Made by a program: the position numbers and the translations under genes. DNA of 64,000 nucleotides from Corythucha ciliata (Eukaryota > Arthropoda > Insecta > Hemiptera > Tingidae), in the NCBI GenBank assembly GCA_038030265.1, contig CM075941.1:18476001-18540000 (forward strand). Direction: 5' to 3'. Below the pieces are notes generated by a model, which saw only the letters and a program-made list of their open reading frames with translations, had not been told where the DNA came from and did not search any database. Shown piece after piece: positions 20,303-32,000 of this stretch (the stretch's first letter is position 1; the number at the start of each line of letters is the position of its first letter).

Positions 20303-22001
20303 TTCCTGGGGGAGTGTGATCTAAGTGATCGCTTAGAGTACAAATGGCTTTGGACTGCACAGTGGAGAAGTTGCCTGATTTGTAGTAAACCATCACGGTA
20401 TGGACAGAAATTTGATTTCTGCTTCCCCCAAAATGGAATGATTGCACTTCGGTGCTGTACTTCGCGTTGTAGTTTTCACTAAAGTCCATGTGAACAATGT
20501 ACTCTCCATTCTGAAGTTTCAGCTTCAATTGAGCCATGGCATAATGTTGGTGTATACTATTTCCGACGTGACGAGAATAATCATCAACATCTTTTTCAAA
20601 TTTTCGGATCAACTTCAATGCTGAAGTTTCTTGTCGTACCTTTTTCATTTTCTTACACAGCTTCATTTGTTTGTTTTTGTCGAGGTAAGTGTGGTTTACT
20701 CTGATCCATTGGTCGGAAACAATATTTTCGCTTGCAGTGAACTCTTGATACAAAGGTAAGAGATCTTTGCAGAAGACACACTTGTTGTGTAAACATTTGA
20801 CATTCTGTGAATCACAGCAAATGGATTTCAGCACATCGGTCGGGGTCTTCTCTGAAAGTACGTTGGCCTGATGAAGGGCTTCGACAAGTAAATCCATATT
20901 GATATGACGAAGACAGGCGCAAGTTTCTCGATCCTGAACTGTTGGGATTTTCACCCAAAATGGTCTTAAAGAACAGAAAAGCGAGTAGCTTATTTTGTAC
21001 TGGACACTGTTCAAGAAACGATCGTACACATTTTTCAAAGTGTCGAAAAGCAGTCGTTTTTGATGCTTGTTTTTCTTCAAAGTGACGAAGTCCTTTTTAC
21101 CAGGACACATTCGAGATACATCATCCCTTTCGAAGAATCTGGTCACGTCATTTCGGACAACTGTTTTCAGTTGCCTGGAAAGTCGAATGGAAGCGATCGA
21201 GTTCTTAGCGTAGTGTCGCCGAGATTTGAAGAGTCTCTCATCGATGTAATTCAAGCTATTGAAGAGCCTGTATTTCCTCAAGTTCTTTAGGCCACCGTTG
21301 GAGAAAATATCTCGTAGAGTTTTCTTTTGCTTATAACTTTTCAGTTTCCGACAGGCGATTGATATGTCTTCCTCTAGACATTCTGCTATGAGGAGTCTCC
21401 TTCTGACCTCACTTCGAGGTGCGTTTGATTCTAAAAATTCCGCCACACGTTTGTTTGGAGAATTTGTGTCAAGCGATTCGTTGTTGTATCTTCTCAACCT
21501 TTGAAGTCGTTTTTCGAGACACCACAGCCTCCTCTTTTGATGGTTCACCAACTTCCTCAACTTGAAATTCTCTCTCACTATTTTCGATCGGTCTCTCCTG
21601 ACTTTTTTACGGCCTGAAGTTGCTCTTCCGTCTGTTACACGTTCTAGATGTGGCATCACTGGGGGAGCAATGAGGGGCGGAATATTAAAATTCTCTTGCG
21701 ACGGCGTTGGGGTTCCAGTATTGGCGTCCACGAAGGATTCTTCGCGATGAATAGCTCTTTTTCTTTCTCTATAATTGACAGTGTTCTTCTTCCATTGTTT
21801 CCTTTTGGCCCTTTTCTCCCTTTCTGTCATCTGAGCAACTACCTTTACCTGCCCAGTTTCCTTCTTCTTCATATATTTATCCCTCTCCTTCTCAGCCTGG
21901 CGAGCTCGGAGTTCGGGATTGTCTTTAATACATCTTGCTCGTTCCTTTTCTCTCTTCTCCCTCAGCACTTCTTCTTTTGATTTTTTTTTCTTTGGTGCCA
22001 T
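20268..22001 (-). CDS. DDE-like transposase, N-terminal and central part
   Basis: I chose the ATG at 22,001 (MAPKKKKSKEE) over the upstream one at 22,052. The first 200 residues are extremely basic and coiled-coil-like, consistent with nuclear targeting and DNA binding. The middle has paired cysteines (CLRHINMD; CDSQNVKCLHNKCVFCKD) that could bind zinc. Near residue 506 comes IVHMDFSENY, followed by HFGGSRNQISVHTV; the aspartate of MDF is a candidate first catalytic acid of an RNase H-like fold. The frame is lost near 20,298, so the gene is currently split in two. It lies inside the 34-bp inverted repeats. Superfamily not recognised. Confidence 0.7.
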   Translation of the reverse strand: MAPKKKKSKEEVLREKREKERARCIKDNPELRARQAEKERDKYMKKKETGQVKVVAQMTEREKRAKRKQWKKNTVNYRERKRAIHREESFVDANTGTPTPSQENFNIPPLIAPPVMPHLERVTDGRATSGRKKVRRDRSKIVRENFKLRKLVNHQKRRLWCLEKRLQRLRRYNNESLDTNSPNKRVAEFLESNAPRSEVRRRLLIAECLEEDISIACRKLKSYKQKKTLRDIFSNGGLKNLRKYRLFNSLNYIDERLFKSRRHYAKNSIASIRLSRQLKTVVRNDVTRFFERDDVSRMCPGKKDFVTLKKNKHQKRLLFDTLKNVYDRFLNSVQYKISYSLFCSLRPFWVKIPTVQDRETCACLRHINMDLLVEALHQANVLSEKTPTDVLKSICCDSQNVKCLHNKCVFCKDLLPLYQEFTASENIVSDQWIRVNHTYLDKNKQMKLCKKMKKVRQETSALKLIRKFEKDVDDYSRHVGNSIHQHYAMAQLKLKLQNGEYIVHMDFSENYNAKYSTEVQSFHFGGSRNQISVHTVMVYYKSGNFSTVQSKAICTLSDHLDHTPPGIWAHPMRCLSS

Positions 22002-22539
22002 TATTGTATTGTTACGAATTGATCTGTAAGGAAAGATGGATTTGTAATGCAATTTTGCGTAGCTGCGTTGAGCTCTGCTACGTCAGTCAGCATCATCCAC
22101 GCTTATAAGGCCAAGAAAACGAAAAGGTAGTTTGCTCAACAAATATCAAGGGAAGAAAATGTCATTCCCCTGGCATGCCCACTAATCTGTTGCTCCAGGG
22201 GAATGACGCACAGGGGAATGACAAAACTCAGTTTTTCCAATTTTTACCCCATCAAAGTAACTTCTTGATGTGTAAAAGAAATATTTCTGGAGGCTCACCA
22301 GCTGACCCAACCAATTTTAGAAGAAGAAAAAAAATCAATTCCTTCAAACACGCCAGTTATGGGTAACAGGGGAATGACATACAATAAAAATACTCACCAA
22401 GAACTTTAGTGATGGTCTTCTAGCACCGACGACACAATGCACTCTGAGCTTAAAGCGGAGTTGAGCCGAATTTTGGAGTAACAGACGTGCTAAACTCCGT
22501 TTTCAAAACGCACATATGACAGTAATAGTTATCCTTCTA

Positions 22540-22962
22540 CTAGGGCAGCAAGATTTCACAGGGGAATGATCCTAAACCTATGAGACACGCTACTTTTGAC
22601 TCACATTCGGCAGCGTGTGCACCTAAAATCATGAGGATAAAGCTGTCTCTTCTGGACCCCTTTACGAGCACATATGAGCCTTTGCAGTTTTCCAGAGTCA
22701 CAAACTGAAAGACTTTTGTTCCTTGAGGCGCACGTGTACGAGAGAATGGACAGACCAGGGGAATGACATTTCGGTCATTTCGTAATTTTTTATGTTTTTG
22801 CAGGTCCTCTGTTTCAGAAGACAAAATTAGGGTGGTCTCGGGCATGGCGGTGCCATTTGATTCCCCCCCCCCCCGCTGCAATACTAAACATAGTTTCCAG
22901 GAAAGACGGAAAAGACATGATTTCGCCACTTTTAGTGGAATTACCCACATACCCCCCTGCAA
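22540..22962 (-). other. Open frame of 140 codons, function unknown
   Basis: An uninterrupted minus-strand frame in the right flank of the 3.6-kb transposon, upstream of the transposase gene. It reads through the terminal repeat and two CAGGGGAATGAC copies, so it may be chance. It contains no motif I recognise. A spliced 5' exon of the transposase is possible. Confidence 0.25.
22918..22951. repeat. Right terminal inverted repeat of the 3.6-kb transposon
   Basis: Complement of 19,371-19,404 with two mismatches. It is preceded by a C-run near 22,864. Confidence 0.8.
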
Positions 22963-24055
22963 GTTATTTTAAGCAAAAGTTGAAAATATGTAGGTACTTA
23001 CTTGGACATTTTGTTAAAGCGAGCATGCAGTTCAACTCTTCCGGAGTCGTGTTAGTTACGTCGGAAAATGTGAAAATGAAAAAACCACGGGGAAAATTAC
23101 CTCACCACTCTAATCACAACGAAAATACGCTCAAAGAAAATGCAGAAAGCGATAAATCATTAATTTTTCCACACTCCGATATTTATGTCAGCTGATTTTA
23201 ATAACAAAAATCGGAATTTTTTTCAAAAAAATGACCGCAATTCGGATAGAAAAAATGTTGCCAATTATTAAAGTATTCTCTAATAATTTCGTACCAAAAC
23301 AATTTTCATTCGTTAAATTAACGAGAAAAAGGAACACAAATAATTCAGTTTCTGAAAAAATAATTAATTCAATTTGTTTACATTTTTGTTGATAATTAGT
23401 TAGGTTGGTACAGATCTCGGGGGGAGCCAATCAGACGTGCCCCCTTCGAAGCTTTGCACCCCCCGCCATGAGTGAGCACCCACTGGAGTAGACCGGACAA
23501 ATATAGATTTGTTCTCGTTTATTTACACCCTCTGCTTGCCGATGGTCTGCCAGTCGCTTTTGTTCTTTTAATTGCATTATTTTGTGAGAAAAACACAATT
23601 CTGGCATTGGTTTTCAAAATAGAAAAAAGTTTTTCGGACATGTTCTTTCCGTCCCGAAAGAGCGTTTTCAGTTATAACGTCAAAACATGCGTGCGGTTCC
23701 AAATTTTTTTCTGATCCCTCGCGCACCTTTTTTTTTTTTTTAAACTTTTTTTTTGCACAATACAGGGCACAATAGTAGCTCAAATAAAGATCGAAATTGC
23801 AAAAAAGGTCTCTGAAGTTCTTCCGCACGTCAAACAATTACGAATAATTGTACCCTAAAAAAGGGAGATTAATTAGGCAGAAATTGATGGAGGGAATTGA
23901 TTTGGCAAGACAATACATTATTGCTTTTCCACAGAATGATTGATTTTTTTCACTTTTTCGCTTTTTAAAACTCGCATGTGAAGGTGGCTTTAAAGTTACG
24001 GAATATACATTCTCGACAAATTTTCATGTAAATTGACTGTAACGTTGCCGAAATC
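22952..24055. other. No gene seen
   Basis: AT-rich sequence with T and A runs near 23,730. Short open frames show no recognisable domain. Confidence 0.4.
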
Positions 24056-24140
24056 CAGGGCCGTTTTTAGGTGTATGCAAGGTAGGAGACCAGCTATAGG
24101 GCCCGACCCCAAGGGACCCCTCGGCTCATGACAAAAATCA
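24056..24140. mobile_element. Possible truncated end of a hAT-like element
   Basis: CAGGGCCGTTTTTAGG followed by GGGCCCGACCCC resembles the left ends at 25,624, 38,377 and 61,618. No right end is found. Confidence 0.4.
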
Positions 24141-24176
24141 CTAAAAGAAACCATCATCTTTATCTTTACACAGATA

Positions 24177-24412
24177 TCGTCACTGGAGCAAAATTAAATG
24201 GGTTTCCTTCGGCTTTAGAAACCATATTCGGTTGGGTCATCATCGGAAAAACTAATGAATCAAGTTTACCCTCTCATCTTTCCTCATATCAATGAAGAAG
24301 TTCTGGAAGCTTGAAGATGTCCCGAAGCACGAGGATCTCTCCAACGAAGACAAATAAAACAGTTCATCGTGATGAAAATGATCGTTTTATAGTAAGGTTA
24401 CCATTTTGCCAA
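24177..24412 (+). pseudogene. BEL/Pao retrotransposon fragment
   Basis: Plus-strand translation gives GAKLNGFPSALETIFGWVIIG, a characteristic stretch between protease and RT of BEL/Pao Pol. MKKFWKLEDVPKHEDLSNED follows in another frame, then DRFIVRLPF. At least one frameshift and a stop separate these pieces. Only about 80 codons remain; the fragment abuts a LINE remnant on the opposite strand. Confidence 0.75.
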
Positions 24413-25480
24413 CCCCTTGTTCCCCTCGGTGAGTACGATCAAGATAAATTTCTACAAATTTAACTTCAGTGCCAAAAGGAAACGGAAGGCCATCCATGGT
24501 AATGCTTGTTGGGAGAGGGGGTGATGTGGAGCGTGAGAAAGGGATCACAGTCGATTTAGAAGAAGAAATATCAAGTCCCAAGTTAATCAGAATGCAACGG
24601 AGGGCTTAAAGTCCTTCGTCAAGAATTGGCACTGTTATTGTTGGTGACGAGGCTACCACTTAGAGACACACGTCGTCAGCGTATTGTAGAATACGCACAC
24701 CAGGAGGCAAGAATTTCTCTGTCGCGTACACATAAATGACGTATAACAGCGGGCTCAGAATACCTCCTTGTGGCAAACCGAGTTGAGATATGCGAGGACC
24801 TAGCATTTTATCATTTACAAGTAAGTGAACGATCCGGTTGTCCAATAACGACAACACTAATTTGACAAATTGCGGACAGATACCAATATCCAGCGTCTGA
24901 TTTGCCAGAGTTGTTAGATTTACATTATCAAAGGCTCCAGAAACATTTAACATTAAGGCCAAGACAGTTTGGTTTTCTGAAAACGCGTGATAAACGTCGG
25001 TGACTGCTGAATTTTTTTGTTTTCTGATCACTGACTATATATCTTTAATACTTTTATATTTGAGCTATCGCAATACTCTCGCCACGCCTCACGTTAAGCT
25101 CTTTTATATACTTGTTTAGCACGAGCACTTCAATTCTTGTACGTTCAATAGACTGTTAAATTGGAAACTTGTTTGTCATCTTATAAGCTTTCGCTCTCTC
25201 TTTCGTGACATGCGAGCATTCTTGATTCCACCATTCTACCGGGTACTTTGTTATTATTGGTTTTTTAGAGCGAAGGGGCATCGATAATCCGCAAGCTTCT
25301 TTGATATTTTAGGCCAATGCCTCATATGTAGCACTATTCTTATCTGACAAATGTGATCGAAATTTGTCCCAATCTGCCCTATCCGATCGCCACTTTCTAA
25401 AAGTAGGAAATACGATGGAACTGACTGGGTGTGTATAACACTGAGCTTAAACGAATCGTGAGGTGATCACAGTGGCGTCT
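24387..25480 (-). pseudogene. LINE remnant (endonuclease end, RT core)
   Basis: Minus strand. 25,480-25,200 retains the end of an AP-like endonuclease (SDHLTIRLSS) and linker (VEWWNQECSHV). 25,031-24,660 carries RT blocks: LMLNVSGAFDNV, GLPQGGILSPLLYV and the catalytic YADD. 24,581-24,387 continues the thumb (LGLDISSSKSTVIPFSR). Stops and a deletion between linker and RT show it is dead. It resembles the R1/I side of the LINEs but is a different family from the element at 27.7-33 kb. Confidence 0.8.
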
Positions 25481-25600
25481 ATCAGAGGGGGGGGGGGGGG
25501 TTGGAGGCGACTTGCCTCCAATCGACGCAGCCAGGGGGAAAAATACTATTTTTGTTAACATCCAGGGGGGGATTTGCTCCCCCCCCCCCGCGAGGGCTTT
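25481..25600. repeat. G-run and C-run pair
   Basis: A run of about 16 G near 25,488 and C-runs near 25,580 flank GCCTCCAATCGACG. These may form quadruplex or hairpin structures and are prone to assembly error. Confidence 0.6.
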
Positions 25601-25623
25601 GGCATATGTATATTTAATATAGT

Positions 25624-27210
25624 CAGGGCCGGCTTTAGGCATTTGGCGCCACCAGACGAATCTTTCATCAGTACCCTCATGAAGTAGCCTTCAGGAGCCG
25701 CGATTTGGCTTTGTCTCCATTTTAACCGCGATTTGGCTTTGTCTCCATTTTAACCGCGATTTGGCTTTGTCTCCATTTTAATCGCGAATTTCGTTTTTTC
25801 CCACACTTCAACGCTTCTTCTTAATTTTATCAGTGAAACATCGGTTTGTCTCCATTTTATACGTGAATTGAAGATTTCTCTCTATTTTTGCCGTGAATTT
25901 GTGTTTTTCCTTATTTTAGCCGCTAATGAGATATTTTCCCCAATTTTACCCGTGAATTAGAGCTTTTTCCTAGTTATAGCCACGATTAAGTTATTGCCTC
26001 CGCGAAAGCGCGACTTGCCATTTTCTCAATTTATTTCTGTGAATTTATCTTCATTTTAGCCGCTATAGCGGTTCTCTACATTTCAGCCGTGAATGAGAGT
26101 TTTCCCCCAACTTTCACCGCGAATTACTGCTTTTTCACCATTTTGTCACGGATTAGCGATTTTGTTAGTTTTCTGCAGCCACGGAGTTATCTTCAGAAGC
26201 CGCGAATTGGCGTTTCCTCAACTTTAACCGCGAATCATCGTATTGTCCACACGTCAGTGCTTCTTCTCACTTTGATCGGTTAATTAGCAATTTTTCTCTA
26301 TTTTAGCTGCGAATTATAGTTGAACCACATTCTAATGGAACCTAAAAATCAATAAAACCAATTTGTTTTACATAATGATTAGGTTCATTTACATCTTGAA
26401 ATTTTGTTTAAAAAATCCATCAGAGTTATGTTCAACTATAGTAATTTTTTTCACTTTAGCCGTAATTAGCTATTTTTCTCCATTTTAGCTGCAACTTGGC
26501 GATTTATTCGTGAATTAGCCCTTGTTATAATTTTAACCCCCCCCCCCACTAATTAGCTAAGTATTTTTCTTAATTTTAGCCGTTATTTAGCGTTTTTTCT
26601 TTACTCGTGTAAGCACAGAAAAACGGCTGATTCACGGCTGAAATTGAGAAAATTCTCTGATTCACGAGAATTAGCGTTAATTCTCAGTTTCAGACGTGAA
26701 TTAACCATTTTTCTCAATTCCATCCCCAAATTAGCTGCTGGAGGTTGTATCGAGAAACCTCGAATTCTTCTAATATTTGCACTTTCCGAACTTTTAGCCA
26801 CTTCCACTTACCCGAAGTTCAGCACATTAGTGCACCTACTCAATTTTAGCCGCCATAAGACCTACAAAAACTGGAGATCAGCGTATTTTTTCTATTTCAG
26901 GCGTAAAGTTGCTTCCGGGAGGCGCGAATTAGTGCATTTCGTATAAAGGCACTCATTCTCTTGACGAAAGAAATACTTCTTAGCAAACAATCTTAGGGGG
27001 GAATTTACGAACATCACGTCACAGAGTGAAACGGAAATAAATTTCCGTTACTGCTAGGACAGCTTTAGTGCGAAACTCGCGGCTACTTTCCTCCCTCGCT
27101 GTGACAAAAACTATTCTTATATTCTGCCGTCCGCCCTTTCCCCCCTCGGCCCCCTCGTTTTGCTTGACGCGCCCCCGGGCGGTCCCCCCTCCCCCTTAAG
27201 GCCAGCACTG
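25624..27210. mobile_element. hAT-like non-autonomous element packed with a ~30-bp minisatellite
   Basis: Starts CAGGGCCGGCTTTAGGC and ends with the complement of CAGTGCTGGCCTTAAGG. It is flanked by AATATAGT (25,616-25,623) and AATGTAGT (27,211-27,218), 7 of 8 matching, as in 8-bp hAT duplications. The interior from about 25,698 to 26,940 is a degenerate array of units like CGCGAATTAGCG..TTTTCTC..TTTTAGC. Copies of the same design lie at 38,377-40,210 and from 61,618. No transposase is encoded. Confidence 0.75.
25698..25781. repeat. 28-bp tandem repeat, three near-exact units
   Basis: Units of CCGCGATTTGGCTTTGTCTC plus CATTTTAA. This is the freshest part of the degenerate minisatellite in the hAT-like element. 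Confidence 0.85.
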
Positions 27211-27286
27211 AATGTAGTTCTTCATGAAAATGAGTCAAAGAAAATTAATAAAACCAAATAAATAAAATTGTATCTTGATCGAGTCA

Positions 27287-27434
27287 GGGAGGTGATTCTG
27301 TAACTTTTTCCCGTATCGAATAATTTCATATCGGAAAGTCATGCGATTTCATTCATTTTACTTTAAAATCAATGAAATCAGTTGACTTTTCGATATAGAA
27401 AATCCGATGCGGAAAAGTTACAGAATAGTCCCTC
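27287..27434. mobile_element. MITE, ~148 bp
   Basis: GATTCTGTAACTTTTTCCCG at the left pairs with CGGAAAAGTTACAGAATAG at the right. Confidence 0.7.
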
Positions 27435-27457
27435 AGCTTCACTATTCTGTAATTCTC

Positions 27458-27614
27458 AGGGCGCTTTCGCACTTGAGATTCCGGTATCGGATACTAAAAG
27501 TATGCGATTCCGGAATCCAAGTGTGAAGGAGCGCCTTGTTGTCTGTAGTGTAAGTTCAGTATCCTCGATACCTACGGGAATCGGGTACCGGAATCTCAAG
27601 TGTGAAAAGGGCCT
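27458..27614. mobile_element. MITE, ~157 bp
   Basis: GCACTTGAGATTCCGGTAT at the left pairs with GTACCGGAATCTCAAGTG at the right. The ends are AGGGCGC and GGGCCTT. Confidence 0.75.
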
Positions 27615-27829
27615 TAACGCAAGCGTTAGCGAAATAAACAATTAAGGTGAATAATTGAAAATAATCCACTGAGAAATTTGGCTAACGGCTAACGCACGCG
27701 TTAAGAGTTACAGAAAGGTTTACCTTTCTTTTTTTCTAAAGGTTTTTTTCCTAAACCTTTTTTCTACCTTAAATTCCTTCTACTTACCTTCTACCTTAAA
27801 ACCTTTTTTCTAAAGGTTTACCCAGCCTT

Positions 27830-28998
27830 ATGGATATTGATGTACCACCACCATCGCAATCATCAACGTCAACATCGACTTCCCAACAAACTCCTACATC
27901 CTCTAACCACCAAACCCCTCCTCCCACAACGTGGCAGCCCAATCTACCAGACACGTTCTCTCCATTCTGGATTATAGAATCAACAAAGGAAATTTCCTTT
28001 GAAAAAACATGTCCATTAGCTCTTCACCGTCTTCTACGTTCTACATTCGGCTCTCTAAAAACTGTTTCCAAAATTTCCACTGGTCGTCTCAATATTCAAG
28101 TTACTGTCCTCAATCAAGAAAAAATAGTAAAAAATCCAACATCCCTCGGTGATACTCCAGTGAAAACTAGCCCAAACATTCGCCTTAATACCGTTGAGGG
28201 GGTCATTTTCTGTAGAGATTTCATAAACTCGACAGACGAGGCTATCCTCGAGGTTCTTGCGGAAGAAAAAGTCATTAAAGTGCGGCGCATAACCCGCCGT
28301 GTTGGAAATCCCGACCAGCGTGAAAGTACAGGTTTATTTCTCCTTACGTTCTACCTACCTGGAGCTGTCCACTTCTATCAATGGCGCTTTCTACAAACTC
28401 AAAGTCCGTCCCTATATCCCGGAACCAATGCGCTGTTTTCGATGCCAGCGCTTTGGTCAGACTGCCCCTCGTTGTCGCTCCGCACAAAAATGCGTCTGTG
28501 GTGCTGATATTCATGAAGGCACCTGTGACAATCTTCACTGTGTGAATTGTGCCGGTGCCCACAAGGCAACCCATCGACAGTGTCCGGTGTACCTAACCGA
28601 AAAGGAAATACGGAAAATAAGGAAATAACTCATAAAATGACTGAGAGAAGCTCGTGCAATGGCTTCGAACCCTTCAACTGTTCGACCAGGCACTTCATAT
28701 GCAGCAAAAGTACATACAACTCCTAAACACCCACCGCCAATCTTCACGCCACCTCCTCCTCACAAATCCCCTCCCCCAACAAAAGTCAAGCATTCCTAAG
28801 GAGACTTCAACTAGTCTCCCTCCCCTTCCCGCTGAGCCCATCCCCCCAACCCCAACGGGTTCACGGTGCTCCTCGTTGGACCGTGAACTCGAGTCTGATG
28901 AGCTCAGTGGTGACACTGACAAAACCACAATAGTGTCACCGGATAAATCACAGGACCCATCCGTGTCTCCTGCGAAATCCTCTAAGGATCCTACCTAA
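27830..28998 (+). pseudogene. LINE ORF1 (gag-like, CCHC zinc knuckles)
   Basis: Starts MDIDVPPPSQ with a Ser/Thr/Gln/Pro-rich head. An RNA-binding gag-like domain extends to about 28,390, where the frame shifts. The second frame has PYIPEPMRCFRCQRFGQ and three cysteine knuckles (CFRCQRFG, CVCG...GTC, CVNCAGAHKATHRQCP). Stops at 28,626 and about 28,641 precede a proline-rich tail that ends at 28,998. ORF1 proteins coat the LINE RNA. ORF2 begins only 17 bp later. Confidence 0.8.
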
Positions 28999-29015
28999 GC
29001 ACTTCTTTTTCAATT

Positions 29016-32000
29016 ATGACTACAAATCCACACTCTTCTCATAGTGCTACCAACCGTCCAGTAAACCACAATATCATACAATGGAACATTCGCGGGCTCC
29101 TTGCCCATGTTGACGAGCTCCGAGACCTTGTAAAGTCAAATGACCCTTTCTCTATAGCCATTCAAGAAACACACTTTGCCTTTAACCAACCATACCAAAT
29201 TCCTAACTACACTGTCTTTCACGCGGAGCCACAGAACCCTGATGCTCGACGGCGTCATGGAGGTGTGGCTCTCTACATAAAAAGCTTTCTCAACCCCAGA
29301 CCTATAAACCTACGAACTCACCTTCAAGCTGTTGCTGCCACAATTGACTTTCCTTTCAAAATTACTCTCTGCTCTCTTTACCTTCCAGATGGTAGTTGGG
29401 CGGACGGGGAGGTTTGAAACCTGCTTCGTTCCTTGCCCAGGCCTATCCTTCTACTTGGTGATATCAACGTCCATCACCCTGCCTGGGGTTCTCGACATAA
29501 TTTACGTCCCCACGAGGAAACGATTTCCATTCGATTATTGAACCTAGCTAGCTCGGGAAATTTCAGTTCTATGGATGTTAGCCTTACATCCCCTTCCTTT
29601 TGGTTACCTCCTTTTTATGGCAGGTTACTGAAGACCTTAGGCACTCAGATCACTTTCCAATAATAATTCAGCTCCATTTTTCCTACAGTCCCTCTCAACC
29701 TCCACCAAAATGGAAACTCTCGAACGTCGATTGGAACCTTTTTAACTCTTCCCTTCATTTACCACCACTAATAGATAACTGCTCTCAAAATGTAATTGCA
29801 TATACTAGCGCCTTCCACGAGGCCGCTCTTCCCTGTGTAAAAAAATCACGCCATCCTTCCAACCGGCCCACCGTGCCCTGGTGGAATAGTGAGATTCATG
29901 CAATTAATAAACAGAAAAAATCCGCTCTCAACCGACTAAAAAGAACTTACTCCCTAGAGCATTTGATAACCTTCAAAAAGCTGCGCGCCCAGGAACGTCG
30001 GGCCAAGCAAGACGCCAAAAAGCGTTCTTGGAACGTGTACCTTTCCCAAATATCTACCTCCGTCTCTGCGCGCAAGGTCTGGACAAAGATACGAAATCTC
30101 AAAGGTAAACCCACTAACACAGTGCCTCCATTCATCTGTGCCACAGATGGTACCAAAGTTGTCGACCCCGAACCGATCGCTGAGTACTTCTCCAAACATT
30201 ATGCTGAACAATGTGCTACTATTATCTACTTGCCTCACTTTCAGGCCCTCAAACACGAAATAGAAACTAATTCCCCACTTAACTTTTCCACAAATGACCC
30301 CCTCGACTACAATACACCATTCATTCTCGATGAACTCAACCGTATTTTACAAAAACTAAAAAATCACAAATCTCCAGGCCTAGACGATCTTCCTAATGAA
30401 TTTTTCAAAAATCTATCCGCTTCAAATAAAGTCCTCTTACTAAACCTCTATAACCATTTTGGTCCCAAGGTGTGTACCCTTCGGTTTGGAAGTGTTCTTT
30501 GATTATTCCCGTCCCCAAACCTGGAAAAAACCTCCAGCAGGTCTCCAGTTATAGGCCGATTTCTCTAACATCCTGTATGGCCAAAATTTATGAAACTCTA
30601 ATTTTTGTCAGACTCAACTACATTATACAAAAACATAACCTTCTGTACTCTTTTCAAACTGGCTTTCGCTCTAACGACTCCGTATTGGATAATCTCGTCA
30701 ACCTGGAGAACGCAATTCAAAATTCCTTTTTTAATCGAAATCATGCCAACGCGATCAACTTCGATGTCACGCACGCGTTTGATCGCGTTTGGAGATACGG
30801 GGCTTTAAAGCAAGTCTACAAATGGGGCCTTCGGGGTCGTCTATACCTATGGTCCTTCAAGACTTTCTGGAGCAACGCTCCCTCCGAGTTCGTATTGGTT
30901 CCTCCCTCTCCCAGACCTACCCGCAGGAGAATGGTGTGCCTCAGGGCTCTATCCTGAGCATACCACTTTTCCAGGCGGCGGCGAATGACCTAACCGACAA
31001 CATTCCACGTGACTTCCAAATTTCTTTTTATGCTGATGACATAGACCCAACTGGCGAAGATCTTCGAAGTTTTCAAACAGCTATTAACACCTTTAACACA
31101 CAATGCTGCCAACCGTGACCTCACCTTTTCAGCAGAAAAAACTGTTGCCGTCCACTTTTGCCACTTACGCCGTTCCCATACCCCACCGCAACTCTTCTTG
31201 AACAACTCACCGATTTCATATGTTCCTCATCACAAATTTCTTGGCCTAATCTTTGACGAAAATCTCTCGTGGAAACATCATCTCCAAGACTTATGCAATA
31301 GGTGTCACTCAGACATGAAGGTCATTCAAACTATTGCCGGACATCGAGCTGCGAGTAGCCCTGCAATGATTCTCAAAATCTTTGAAGCCCTCATCCATTC
31401 AAAAATAGACTTCGCTAGGGTTGTCTACGGTTCCGCCCGTAAATCATGGCTCTTACCAGTAGAGCGTGCCTTCAACCAAGGCCTGCGCACTGCTCTAGGC
31501 GCATTTCGCACGAGTCCGGTGGACTCACTCTATACATTGTCCTCCCAACTACCGTTAAGCCAACGCCGCCATCAGCTGATGTTAAAATATGGAGTATCCC
31601 TAAAATCCAAAACCACCCACTTTCTTCATCCCCTTCTCAGTGACTACGACCCACAGTTCTTGCTATGCTTATCGCGAACAAGGCCTTTCCCTGTTCGCTT
31701 TCGTGAACTTTGCACTCAATTACAGCTCGAACCCCCCAGGCTACTACCAACACCATTATTCCTACTATCCATGGTTATCGCCAAATCAACACATAGACTT
31801 TTCTCTGCATTCAGACACAAAACAAAATTTAAATCCCAACGAAATTCGTCAGCTATTTCTCTCCTTCATATCATCCTCCCATAATTTCAAGCTGATCTAC
31901 ACGGATGCGATCGTGGGGTTGGCTGTGCATATTACGTGGAAGGATTGTTATCTAAAAAATTTCCGCTAAACCCTATCACAACTGTATTTACAGCAGAACT

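Larger units (their letters stand above)
19557..22768. repeat. Eight copies of CAGGGGAATGAC
   Basis: Forward copies start at 19,557, 19,578, 22,196, 22,211, 22,366, 22,559 (with T as last base) and 22,756. One inverted copy occupies 22,160-22,172. Most extend to CAGGGGAATGACA. All lie in the non-coding flanks of the transposase gene. Their number and placement suggest transposase-binding subterminal repeats; binding is inference. Confidence 0.8.
19371..22951 (-). mobile_element. 3.6-kb DNA transposon of unassigned superfamily
   Basis: 34-bp terminal inverted repeats at 19,371-19,404 and 22,918-22,951 differ at two positions and contain their own small palindrome (CCACTAAAAGTGG). Between them lies a minus-strand transposase-like gene (about 22,001 to 19,747). 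Eight copies of CAGGGGAATGAC stand outside that gene, two to its left and six to its right. No target duplication is obvious. The shape is that of a cut-and-paste transposon, but I cannot place the protein in a named superfamily. Confidence 0.7.

Noticed and set aside
19556..22173. CCAGGGGAATGACA pair as the true terminal repeats of the orphan transposon
   Set aside because: They form a perfect 14-bp inverted pair but lack flanking duplication. Six other copies of the motif lie nearby, and longer 34-bp repeats lie outside them.
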